Positions 1 to 7,412 of a stretch of DNA of 15,571 bases are shown piece by piece (the stretch's first letter is position 1; each line of letters opens with the position of its first letter). This stretch comes from Bryobacterales bacterium (GTDB lineage Bacteria; Acidobacteriota; Terriglobia; Bryobacterales; Bryobacteraceae), in NCBI GenBank assembly GCA_003132905.1, contig PKZC01000415.1, forward strand, positions 1-15,571, given 5' to 3'. The translations under genes and the position numbers were made by a program. The notes under the pieces are model-generated. The model was not told where the DNA came from. It worked only from the letters and a program-made list of their open reading frames with translations, and did not search any database.

Positions 1-104
1 AGCCGAATGCACCGCCGTCCCATCTCCCGGCCAGCCGATCCCAAAATTGCGTCACCAAACACAAAAAGTACCCTGATGCGCAACCCGCCAGCCACCCACC
101 GGCG

Positions 105-132
105 ACTAACCACCAGCCACTAACCACCAGCC
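105..132. repeat. Two tandem copies of a 14-base unit
   Basis: The unit ACTAACCACCAGCC occurs at 105-118 and again, identical, at 119-132. It is flanked by degenerate relatives (ccagccaccca to the left, acgaatcc to the right). The sequence is strongly strand-asymmetric, with almost no G on the plus strand. It lies just upstream of the operon and may be a simple slippage repeat or a fragment of a dispersed intergenic repeat. No function can be assigned. Confidence 0.7.
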
Positions 133-198
133 ACGAATCCCTCTCCCAGTAACCCTTCGCCTTCCATTTGAGTCTTCAAAATGATATACATACTAAGC

Positions 199-204
199 GG
201 AGGG
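199..204 (+). promoter_or_regulatory. Shine-Dalgarno site that sets the first gene's start
   Basis: GGAGGG at 199-204 lies 5 bases before the ATG at 210. It favours that ATG over the in-frame TTG at 168, which has no ribosome binding site and would add 14 residues in front of an otherwise normal signal peptide. Confidence 0.7.
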
Positions 205-209
205 TCCGG

Positions 210-2471
210 ATGCGGCACGTGTACGCAGTGGTGGGTCTTGCCCAGGTGGCTTCGTTTTTATTCGCAGCCGAGGCCCCGCACGTCTTCACCCCCGCTCAGA
301 AGAATTATTGGGCCTTCCAGCCGGTGAAAAAGTCGCCCTTGCCCGCCGTGAAGAATAAGGCTTGGGTCAAGACCCCCATCGACGCCTTCATCCTTGCCAA
401 GCTCGAAGAGAAAAACCTCCAGCCCAATCCCGCCGCCGACAAGCTCACGCTTTTAAAACGCGCCACCATCGACATGACCGGCCTCCCCCCCACTCAGGAG
501 GACATTCAGCAATTCCTGAGCGACAAATCGCCCGACGCGTGGGACAAGGTGGTCGACCGCCTGCTTGCTTCGCCCGCTTATGGCGAACGCTGGGGCCGTC
601 ATTGGCTGGACGTCGCGCGTTACGCCGACAGCAATGGATTCAAAGCGGACGAAACGCGCCCCAACGTCTGGCGGTATCGCGATTACGTCATCAAGGCTTT
701 CAATGACGACAAGCCCTATGATCGATTCGTCAAGGAACAGATTGCGGGCGATGAGCTGTATCCCGGCAATCAGGAAGCGTTGGTTGCGATGGGCTTCAAT
801 CGACACTGGATCGATGAAACCAACGCGCCCGATCTGTTCGAGCGCCGTCATCAAACGCTGGATGACATGACCACCGTTACGGGCGTCGCGTTCCTCGGTA
901 TGACGTTCGGTTGCGCCAAGTGCCACGACCACAAGTTCGATCCGATTCTGACCAAGGACTACTATCGCCTGCAGGCCTTCTTCGCGAACACCGCGTTCGG
1001 CGATGGTCCTCTGCCGCTTGCCGATTCGGAAGCCAAGCGCAAGTATGAGGAACAGTACGCGGCGTGGGACGCGAAGACCAAAGACATTCGCGACGAGATG
1101 TCCAAGATCATGGCGCCGATCTTGAATGAACGCAAGAAGCACTCCGCTACGGTGATGACCGATGAAGTGCAGGCCGTCATCGCCAAGGATCCGGCCGAGC
1201 GCACGCCGTTGGAACAGCAGGTGTATCACATAGCTGAAACGCGCTTCGGCGGCCTGGGCGATCCTGTAAAGGCGCTCAAAGGCGATAATGCCAAGCGCTA
1301 TGCCGAGCTGAAGGCCCAACTCGCTTCGTTCGAATCCATGAAGCCCCCGCCTCTGCCCGAAGGCCAGTTCATGACCGATCTGAACGCCACCGCGCCGCCG
1401 ACCTATATATTGCGCGGCGGCAGCCGACTGGCGCCCGGCGACGAAGTGCAGCCCGGATTCCTTTCGATTCTCGATCCAAGCGATGCGAAAATCACGCCGC
1501 CCGCGGGTGTCAATTCAACCGGCCGCCGTAGCGCGCTGGCCGCATGGCTCACCGATCCTTCGAATCCCTTACCGGCGCGCGTGATGGTGAATCGCATCTG
1601 GCATTATCATTTCGGACGCGGCATCGTCGCTACGCCTGGCGATTTCGGCCGCATGGGCTCGCATCCCACGCATCCCGAACTGCTCGATTATCTCGCTAGC
1701 TATTTTGTCGACAACGGCTGGAGCGTGAAAAAAGTCCATCGCCTAATTCTGCTCTCGAACGCCTACCAGGAAGCATCGGATTACGATGCCAAGATCGCCG
1801 AAGCTGATCCCGACAACAAGCTTTTCTGGCGCTATCCGCGTCACCGCATGGAAGCCGAAGCCATTCGCGATTCCATGCTGGCAACTAGCGGCCTGCTGAA
1901 TTCTCAAATGGGTGGCCCAGGCGTTTATCCGCCGGTTCCTCCCGGCCTCATCTCCGAACTTTCCGCCACCGCTGTGTCCGGTGGCTGGCGAACCGAGAAA
2001 GATCCTGCGCAAAGCGATCGCCGCAGCGTATACATTTTCGTCCGCCGCAACTTGCCTTATCCGTTATTGCAGGAGTTCGACACTGCGAACACGTTTGAAA
2101 GCTGCGACTATCGCAAGAACACGGTAACGCCGCCTCAGTCGCTCGATCTCTTAAATAATGAGCTTGTGCTCGACTGGGCGCGTTCGCTCGCGGGCCGCGT
2201 CTTCAATGACGCCGGATTGTCGCCTTCGGCCCAAGTGGATCGCGCATTCCGCTTGGCGTATGGACGCGGGGCGAGCGCCGACGAGCAAAAAATCGCCGAA
2301 GATTTTCTCGCCAAGCAGACGCCCATCATGCTGGCTCGTTTAGCGAACAACGATGCCAAGCCGCCGGTGCCTACGAATTTGCCGCAGGGGATCGATCCGG
2401 CGCGCGCCGCAGCTTTCGTCGACTTGTGCCACATGCTGATGGATTCCAACGAATTCCTGTACATCAATTGA
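210..2471 (+). CDS. Exported PSCyt2-type DUF1549/DUF1553 protein
   Basis: This encodes a protein of 753 residues. The N-terminus (MRHVYAVVGLAQVASFLFAA) looks like a Sec signal peptide. It is followed by the WAFQPV-type segment common in this family, a DUF1549 (PSCyt2) domain at about 52-260 and a DUF1553 (PSD1) domain at about 440-715. A CAKCH motif at residues 235-239, followed by DHKFDPI, is the family's conserved CxxCH signature and may bind c-type haem. The separate N-terminal PSCyt1 cytochrome domain found in many planctomycete relatives is absent. The family is nearly always paired with a DUF1501 gene, as here (the next gene starts 10 bases downstream), but its biochemical role is not established. 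The start is set by GGAGGG at 199-204; a TTG at 168 is a weaker alternative. The product is expected in the periplasm. Confidence 0.93.
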   Translation: MRHVYAVVGLAQVASFLFAAEAPHVFTPAQKNYWAFQPVKKSPLPAVKNKAWVKTPIDAFILAKLEEKNLQPNPAADKLTLLKRATIDMTGLPPTQEDIQQFLSDKSPDAWDKVVDRLLASPAYGERWGRHWLDVARYADSNGFKADETRPNVWRYRDYVIKAFNDDKPYDRFVKEQIAGDELYPGNQEALVAMGFNRHWIDETNAPDLFERRHQTLDDMTTVTGVAFLGMTFGCAKCHDHKFDPILTKDYYRLQAFFANTAFGDGPLPLADSEAKRKYEEQYAAWDAKTKDIRDEMSKIMAPILNERKKHSATVMTDEVQAVIAKDPAERTPLEQQVYHIAETRFGGLGDPVKALKGDNAKRYAELKAQLASFESMKPPPLPEGQFMTDLNATAPPTYILRGGSRLAPGDEVQPGFLSILDPSDAKITPPAGVNSTGRRSALAAWLTDPSNPLPARVMVNRIWHYHFGRGIVATPGDFGRMGSHPTHPELLDYLASYFVDNGWSVKKVHRLILLSNAYQEASDYDAKIAEADPDNKLFWRYPRHRMEAEAIRDSMLATSGLLNSQMGGPGVYPPVPPGLISELSATAVSGGWRTEKDPAQSDRRSVYIFVRRNLPYPLLQEFDTANTFESCDYRKNTVTPPQSLDLLNNELVLDWARSLAGRVFNDAGLSPSAQVDRAFRLAYGRGASADEQKIAEDFLAKQTPIMLARLANNDAKPPVPTNLPQGIDPARAAAFVDLCHMLMDSNEFLYIN

Positions 2472-2481
2472 GGACGCGCCA

Positions 2482-3930
2482 ATGTTAGACAAGCTCCAGC
2501 ATCATTGGAACGTGACCAACCGGAGGCAATTCTTCACTCAGGCCGGCAGTGGGCTTGCGGCCATCGCCCTAGCCGCCATGCTCGATCAGGACGGCTATGC
2601 CGCCACTGGCGCTATCGATCCGTTGGCTCCCAAGAAACCCCACATTGCGCCGCGCGCCAAGTCGATCATCTGGTGCTTCATGGAAGGCGCGCCAAGTCAT
2701 GTCGACCTCTTCGATCCCAAGCCGGCGCTCACGAAATACGCCGGGCAGCCCGTGCCGCCGTCATACCATCCCGAAACATTGCAGAGCGCTTTTGGCACCA
2801 CGCATAACGGCCTCTACCCCACGCGCCACACCTTCAAGCAATACGGCGAGAGTGGCCTTTGGGTATCGGACTGGCTGCCGAACATTGCCGAACACATGGA
2901 TGACATTGCTGTTCTTCGATCCTGTCAGGCCGACGGCGTCAATCACGTAGGCGCGGTCTGCCAGATGAACACCGGTGAAATCCTCGCAGGGCGGCCGTCC
3001 ATGGGAGCCTGGGTTACTTATGGCTTGGGCAGCGCGAATCAGAATCTGCCCACCTTCGTCGTCATGCAGGATGACAAAGAGATTCTGGGCGGCGTGCAGA
3101 ACTACAGCTCCGGTTTCTTGCCCGCCACGTATCAAGGCACGCTGTTCCGCAAGGGCGACACGCCCATCTTGAACTTGAAGCCGCCCACCGGCATGACGGA
3201 CGCGCAGGAGCGCAACAAGCTGGAATTTCTGCAATCCATCAACGAGCGTTTTGGCCGCGACAAACAGGACGATACCGAACTCGATGCCCGCACGCGATCG
3301 TATGAACTGGCGTATCGCATGCAGTCGTCGGCGCCCGAAGCTGTCGACTTGAGTTCCGAATCGGAAGCGACTAAGAAGTTATATGGACTGGACGATCCGG
3401 CGACTTCCATCTACGGCACCAACCTGCTCTTGGCCCGTAGATTGGTGGAACGCGGCGTTCGATTTGTCGAATGCTATAGCGGCTCCGGCTCGCGTTGGGA
3501 TGCGCACAGCAGCCTGGAAGCGAATCATACCGAGAATTGCAAATCGTCCGACAAGCCCGTCGCGGGCCTGCTTGCAGACCTGAAGGCTCGTGGAATGTTG
3601 AAGGACACGCTGGTGGTGTGGGGCGGGGAATTCGGCCGCACTCCCTTCGTGCAAGGCAGCCCGGATGACGAAAAGGCCGGGCGCGATCATAATCCCTGGG
3701 GCTTCACTATTTGGATGGCTGGCGGCGGCGTGAAAGGCGGACAGGCCATCGGGACTACAGACGAAATTGGGCTGCGCGCGGTCGACGAGCCGCATCACGT
3801 GCACGATATTCACGCATCCATTCTGTATCTGTTGGGCCTGGATCACCTTCGCACCACCTATATGCACAACGGCCGCGCCGAGCGGCCCACCGGAACCGCC
3901 GGAGCGTTGATCCCCAAACTGTGGACCTAA
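2482..3930 (+). CDS. Tat-exported DUF1501 family protein
   Basis: This encodes 482 residues. The N-terminus carries a twin-arginine signal, TNRRQFF at residues 12-18, followed by a hydrophobic stretch and an AA-type cleavage region, so the protein is probably exported folded. DUF1501 proteins belong to the alkaline phosphatase/sulfatase-like superfamily. Visible family motifs are CFMEGAPSHVDLFDPKP near residue 65, W-D-x-H at 339-342, WGGEFGRTP at 380-388 and R-D-H-N-P-W-G at 401-407, followed by the glycine-rich GGGVKGG. The precise substrate of this family is unknown. A GAGGA ribosome binding site overlaps the stop of the DUF1549 gene and lies 7 bases before the ATG, so the two genes are almost certainly co-transcribed. 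The 3' end overlaps the next gene by 10 bases. Confidence 0.94.
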   Translation: MLDKLQHHWNVTNRRQFFTQAGSGLAAIALAAMLDQDGYAATGAIDPLAPKKPHIAPRAKSIIWCFMEGAPSHVDLFDPKPALTKYAGQPVPPSYHPETLQSAFGTTHNGLYPTRHTFKQYGESGLWVSDWLPNIAEHMDDIAVLRSCQADGVNHVGAVCQMNTGEILAGRPSMGAWVTYGLGSANQNLPTFVVMQDDKEILGGVQNYSSGFLPATYQGTLFRKGDTPILNLKPPTGMTDAQERNKLEFLQSINERFGRDKQDDTELDARTRSYELAYRMQSSAPEAVDLSSESEATKKLYGLDDPATSIYGTNLLLARRLVERGVRFVECYSGSGSRWDAHSSLEANHTENCKSSDKPVAGLLADLKARGMLKDTLVVWGGEFGRTPFVQGSPDDEKAGRDHNPWGFTIWMAGGGVKGGQAIGTTDEIGLRAVDEPHHVHDIHASILYLLGLDHLRTTYMHNGRAERPTGTAGALIPKLWT

Positions 3931-4370
3931 AGCTCTCGCGATTCGCCTTGTGTTTCGTTGTTGCCGGCGCATGCGCCCAAACTTTGCCCGAAGGTCCGGG
4001 TAAAGAAACGTTCGAAATGGTTTGCAGCATGTGCCATTCCCCGAACGCCGTGATTGGCCAGCAAGGTAGCAGGCAATGGTGGCAAGCCAAAGTTACCGAG
4101 ATGCTGCAGGAGGTGACCGATGTCCCAGACAAGGACGTCGACACCATAGTGGCGTATCTGGCGAAGAATTTTCCGATTGTCAAAATCAACGTGAACAAAG
4201 CGACGGCCAAGGATCTGGAGACGGGCCTTGATCTCTCGCCGAAGGAATCGGAAGCGATTGTGAGCTATCGTCGGGCGAATGGCAACTTCAAAACGTTGGA
4301 CGATCTGAAAAAGGTCCCGGGCGTGGACGCCGTCAAGATTGAAGCGAAGAAAGATCGTTTGGAATTCTGA
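3921..4370 (+). CDS. Small periplasmic cytochrome c / helix-hairpin-helix protein
   Basis: This encodes 149 residues from a GTG start. The first 20 residues form a signal peptide (MDLKLSRFALCFVVAGACA). A CSMCH haem c site at residues 35-39 opens a short cytochrome c-like region that runs to about residue 80. The C-terminal part (about 86-149, beginning INVNKATAKDLE and containing YRRANGNFKTLDDLKKVPGV) is a ComEA-type double helix-hairpin-helix, a fold normally used for sequence-independent DNA contact. The GTG lies inside the last codons of the DUF1501 gene (10-base overlap), which implies translational coupling; no good ribosome binding site is seen. The frame stays open upstream to 3711, but that part would read antisense-like sequence through DUF1501, and only the GTG places a signal peptide at the N-terminus. 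The function is unknown: electron transfer next to PSCyt2 or a structural role is possible. Confidence 0.82.
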   Translation: MDLKLSRFALCFVVAGACAQTLPEGPGKETFEMVCSMCHSPNAVIGQQGSRQWWQAKVTEMLQEVTDVPDKDVDTIVAYLAKNFPIVKINVNKATAKDLETGLDLSPKESEAIVSYRRANGNFKTLDDLKKVPGVDAVKIEAKKDRLEF

Positions 4371-5158
4371 TGACGACGGAACGCTTCACGGTCGCCTCAA
4401 GCGATGGCATCGAAATATCGGTTCAGAAGGCCGGTTCGGGTCCGGCGCTGCTGCTCGTTCACGGTGCGCTTTTCAATGGGTCGCTCTCCTGGGGTGCAGT
4501 GCTGCCGAAACTGGCGGAGCACTTCACGGTTTACGCCATGGATCGGCGCGGGCGCGCTCCAAGCGGCGACGCGAAGGAATATTCGATTTCAAAAGAAGCG
4601 GACGACATATCGAGCGTGGTTGGCGCAATCGGTGGCCCAGTAGTCGTCTTGGCGCATTCCTATGGCGCTTTGGCCGCGCTCGACGGTCTGGATTGGCTGA
4701 AGAATGTTTCCCACTTGATCCTCTATGAACCCCCGGTCGCTTTGAAGCCCGGCGATCCCGCGAACGCAGCGAACTTGGAACGGGCTCTCGAAGCCAATGA
4801 TCGCGAGCAAATTGTAATCACCTTTTTACGAGATCAGATCGGTGCGCCGCCAGACCGTATAGCGATGCTGAGCTCTTCGCCGATATGGCCGACGGTGCTC
4901 GATATTGCTTCTACTTTGCCCCGCGAAACGCGCGCGGTAAACACCTATCGTTCGTCTTCCGAACGCCTCGCGAATTGGAAGACTCCAACCACCCTGCTGC
5001 TTGGTAGCCTAACCGTCGGCATGCTTCGAGACGCTGCCTTTTTCGTGCGCGATGCCATTCCAGGTTGCCGCCTGGTTATGCTTGAGGGTCAAGGCCATGG
5101 CGCGATGTTGGACGCGCCCGAATTTTTCGCTAACAAGATCTTGGAGATCGCCCAATGA
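4370..5158 (+). CDS. Alpha/beta hydrolase fold protein
   Basis: This encodes 262 residues with no signal peptide, so it is probably cytoplasmic. The strand-loop LLLVHG at about 27-32 forms the oxyanion-hole region. The nucleophile elbow is A-H-S-Y-G with Ser97, and the terminal GQGHG supplies His243. After the strand that normally precedes the catalytic acid the sequence reads LLLGSLTVG, with no Asp or Glu at the expected place, so the acid may sit elsewhere or the triad may be altered. The ILYEPP segment after strand 6 is typical of small-molecule hydrolases of this fold. The start codon shares one base with the stop of the cytochrome/HhH gene, and the stop overlaps the next gene by 4 bases (ATGA), so it sits inside the same operon. 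The substrate cannot be predicted. Confidence 0.88.
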   Translation: MTTERFTVASSDGIEISVQKAGSGPALLLVHGALFNGSLSWGAVLPKLAEHFTVYAMDRRGRAPSGDAKEYSISKEADDISSVVGAIGGPVVVLAHSYGALAALDGLDWLKNVSHLILYEPPVALKPGDPANAANLERALEANDREQIVITFLRDQIGAPPDRIAMLSSSPIWPTVLDIASTLPRETRAVNTYRSSSERLANWKTPTTLLLGSLTVGMLRDAAFFVRDAIPGCRLVMLEGQGHGAMLDAPEFFANKILEIAQ

Positions 5159-6033
5159 TATCGCTCCTCTCTGTTGCACTGTTGTTTGCCCAGCTTTCCC
5201 CGCAAGCCACCTGGGCGGTCCACTCGTCCAACGATTACGATGTTGTGCCCAACGTCACTTACGTCACCGCTGGAAACACCGAGGTGAAGCTGGATATTTA
5301 CCGGCGGCGCGGCGTCACCACTCCGCAGCCCACCATGATCCATTTTCATGGCGGATTTTGGGCTGCTGGTACGAAAGAGGCGTCGCAGATGTATCTCATC
5401 CCGTGGTTTGAAATGGGATGGAACGTCGTGAACGTGGAGTATCGTCTGGCGCGCGTCGCACTGGCGCCCGCTGCGGTGGAAGACTGCCTGTGCGCGCTAC
5501 GCTTCGTGGCCGCGCAAGCGAAAACCTACAACTTCGACGTCAATCGAATCGTATCGATGGGCGAATCGGCCGGCGGGCATCTGGCGTTGACAACCGGTAT
5601 GATTCCAGAAAGCGCCGGTCTGGATCGTGAATGTGAAGGCGTGCCGCTGCCCAAAGTGGCCGCCATTATCAACTGGTACGGAGTTGCCGATGTGGCCGAC
5701 GTCATCGATGACGGCCCGCATAAAGCCAACCTGGCGGTGCAATGGTTCGGCAGTCTTCCGAATCGCGATGAACTGGCGCGACGCCTTTCGCCGCTCACTT
5801 ATATCCGGGCCGATCAGCCGCCGGTACTGACCATTCATGGCGACGCCGATACCACGGTGAACTACCAGCAGGCGGTCCGGTTGCAGGAAGCGCTTACGAA
5901 AGCAGGCGTGCAAAACCAGTTGCTGACCATCCCCGGCGGACATCACGGCAACTTTTCGCCCGAGGAACGCGTGAGAATCTACGTGACCATCAAAGAATTC
6001 TTGAAGAAGAACAATCTGCCGGCCGGCGATTAG
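5155..6033 (+). CDS. Exported esterase/lipase (alpha/beta hydrolase, HGG type)
   Basis: This encodes 292 residues, starting with a probable Sec signal peptide (MISLLSVALLFAQLSPQATWA). It has the hormone-sensitive-lipase/BD-FAE-like pattern: HGGFW oxyanion motif at 65-69, GESAGG nucleophile elbow with Ser138, an acid in IHGDADTTVN (Asp230 or Asp232) and a histidine in GGHHGNF (263/264). Such enzymes cleave short acyl, acetyl or feruloyl esters, and a polysaccharide-deacylating role in the periplasm or outside the cell is plausible but not shown. The ATG overlaps the preceding stop (ATGA), consistent with translational coupling as the last gene of the operon. Its stop overlaps by 4 bases with the stop of the convergent gene on the other strand, leaving no room for a private terminator. 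Confidence 0.9.
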   Translation: MISLLSVALLFAQLSPQATWAVHSSNDYDVVPNVTYVTAGNTEVKLDIYRRRGVTTPQPTMIHFHGGFWAAGTKEASQMYLIPWFEMGWNVVNVEYRLARVALAPAAVEDCLCALRFVAAQAKTYNFDVNRIVSMGESAGGHLALTTGMIPESAGLDRECEGVPLPKVAAIINWYGVADVADVIDDGPHKANLAVQWFGSLPNRDELARRLSPLTYIRADQPPVLTIHGDADTTVNYQQAVRLQEALTKAGVQNQLLTIPGGHHGNFSPEERVRIYVTIKEFLKKNNLPAGD

Positions 6034-6998
6034 TCCCAGGGGCTCTTGGTCCCGTAAGGCAGGCTGGCGCCCATAGCTTCGATCTCGTGAATTTTTCCGC
6101 CTCGAATTTTGAAGATCTCGCCGGCTTGTAGATTCGAGGTCCCGCCGTTCATGTCGATGGTGTCGACGCCCGGCACGCCCTTGATCTTGATGGTGTGCAC
6201 CGCGCCGCGATGCTGGAACATCGGGAAGGCATAAACCAAGCCCTTCTGTTCATCCACCAGGCCCAGGCGACGCGGCCACAGGCGGGTGATGAAACTCAAA
6301 ATCTGGCTGTTGACTTGGGCCGTACAAGTTAAGGTTCCAAGCACCGCCATGGCGTGATCGGCTTCAGGCGATCCCATTGGAACTGGCCATGGGACGGGTG
6401 TCGCGTTGTGCGTGGTCTGTCCGCCGTTTTCGTGGCGCTCGCAATCTTCGGCGAAGGGAGCGATTTCGCCGTCCCCGTGTTCGATGGCCTCGAAATACGA
6501 ATTGGCGGCATTGATCATGTCTTCGCGCGGGGTGCGTTCAGACGGCGGCACGTCGGCCAGCAGCGCGGCGCGCGGGGTGATCAGGTTCTGCATTCGATCG
6601 GCGCGCAGATTACGCGCCAGAACGTGCTCGATCTCCGTGATTTCGCCGTCCACCACTTTGAGCCGCAGTGCGATGATCAGGGGACGGTTGTTTTCCTTCA
6701 TCACGCCATAGAATCCCACTTGGTTCGACTCCGGATCGATGGCATAGATCTTGAAGGTAGTGGGAGCTTCCGACGCCCCGACCCATAGCCCGTCCCCGAT
6801 GCGGATCTCCGCTGTGTTTTCGGTGAAGCGCACGCCTTTGGAAAGGGGCAGGCCGGACGGATCGTGCTTTACCAGCGCTGCGAGATACTGATCGGTGAGG
6901 GCCATCATGCAGGCGCGATTGCAGTGTTTCGATTCCGCGAAAGAGGTTCCGGCGAAAGCTGTGAGCAGGGCAGCGGCGGCAGTAAAATGTTTGATCAA
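6030..6998 (-). CDS. Secreted DUF8021/SnoaL-like protein
   Basis: This encodes 322 residues from a TTG start. The N-terminus MIKHFTAAAALLTAFAGTSFA is a clear Sec signal peptide. The mature protein begins with a CNRAC cysteine pair, followed by TDQYLAALVKHDPSGLPL, VRFTEN and GDGLWVGA. I recognise this as the pattern of DUF8021 proteins, which resemble SnoaL/NTF2-like folds and are found in acidobacteria and fungi. Two such units are likely, one over about 25-140 and one from about 150 (INAANSYFEAIEHGD) to the end. The activity is unknown. A GGAG 9 bases upstream (around 7011-7008) supports the TTG, and no other start would preserve the signal peptide. It lies 29 bases downstream of hslR on the same strand, so it is probably the last gene of that operon. 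Confidence 0.8.
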   Translation of the reverse strand: MIKHFTAAAALLTAFAGTSFAESKHCNRACMMALTDQYLAALVKHDPSGLPLSKGVRFTENTAEIRIGDGLWVGASEAPTTFKIYAIDPESNQVGFYGVMKENNRPLIIALRLKVVDGEITEIEHVLARNLRADRMQNLITPRAALLADVPPSERTPREDMINAANSYFEAIEHGDGEIAPFAEDCERHENGGQTTHNATPVPWPVPMGSPEADHAMAVLGTLTCTAQVNSQILSFITRLWPRRLGLVDEQKGLVYAFPMFQHRGAVHTIKIKGVPGVDTIDMNGGTSNLQAGEIFKIRGGKIHEIEAMGASLPYGTKSPWD

Positions 6999-7027
6999 GT
7001 CAAGTAGCTCCGGGCATCGATTATATA

Positions 7028-7408
7028 TCAGGCTCTACCTCGCAGCCGGGCGATCTCACGCCGGTCGCGTTTGGAGGGTTTGCCTTCGGTCGCGGTTTCA
7101 AAGCGTGGCATCGCTTTGCGCTCTTCGGCCAATTTCACACGCAACGCGCGGCTGGCCTCGGTCTCGCGATATAGCGTTTGGGCGATTGGAGCTGGGCCGC
7201 GTACTTCACTGAGCGCCAGGATCTCGATCTGGAATTCTCCGCTATCGTTCTTCACTTGCAACATGTCGCCCACGCGGACATCGCGCGAGGGCTTGACGGA
7301 TTGTCCGTTGGATTGAACCCGGCCGAGTTCGCAGGCGCGCGAGGCGAGCGAGCGAGTCTTGAAGAACCGCGCGGCCCACAGCCACTTGTCTATTCTCACG
7401 GTCGTCAT
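7028..7408 (-). CDS. hslR: Hsp15-like S4 domain RNA-binding protein
   Basis: This encodes 126 residues. The S4 domain covers about residues 4-65, and the sequence RIDKWLWAARFFKTRSLA at the N-terminus and NGQSVKPSRDVRVGD later match the Hsp15 (HslR) family closely. The tail is basic (KPSKRDRREIARLRGRA), as in that family. In E. coli, Hsp15 binds free 50S ribosomal subunits that carry stalled nascent chains and moves the peptidyl-tRNA so the subunit can be rescued; the same job is inferred here. The ATG lies only 4 bases after the stop of the MutS-like gene and has no clear Shine-Dalgarno sequence, so translation is probably coupled to that gene. The length is typical of the family. Confidence 0.88.
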   Translation of the reverse strand: MTTVRIDKWLWAARFFKTRSLASRACELGRVQSNGQSVKPSRDVRVGDMLQVKNDSGEFQIEILALSEVRGPAPIAQTLYRETEASRALRVKLAEERKAMPRFETATEGKPSKRDRREIARLRGRA

Positions 7409-7412
7409 AACG

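Larger units (their letters stand above)
1..209. other. Upstream leader with no confident gene
   Basis: This stretch precedes the first operon and is rich in C and A on the plus strand. No confident gene is seen. Two short open frames touch the left edge. A plus frame runs from base 2 to a TGA at 74-76 and could be the C-terminus of a gene lying to the left. A minus frame could begin at a GTG (55-53) and read leftwards as MTQFWDRLAGRWDGG before leaving the window. Neither has supporting motifs or a clear ribosome binding site, so neither is called. The promoter of the downstream operon probably lies here, but no convincing -35/-10 pair was recognised. Confidence 0.4.

Noticed and set aside
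453..1319. Long minus-strand open frame of 288 codons inside the DUF1549/DUF1553 gene
   Set aside because: It is antisense to a gene with clear family motifs, has no recognisable domain and follows from the high GC content.
3711..3920. N-terminal extension of the cytochrome/HhH frame
   Set aside because: It overlaps the conserved end of DUF1501, is arginine-rich without a signal peptide, and the GTG at 3921 gives a normal exported N-terminus.
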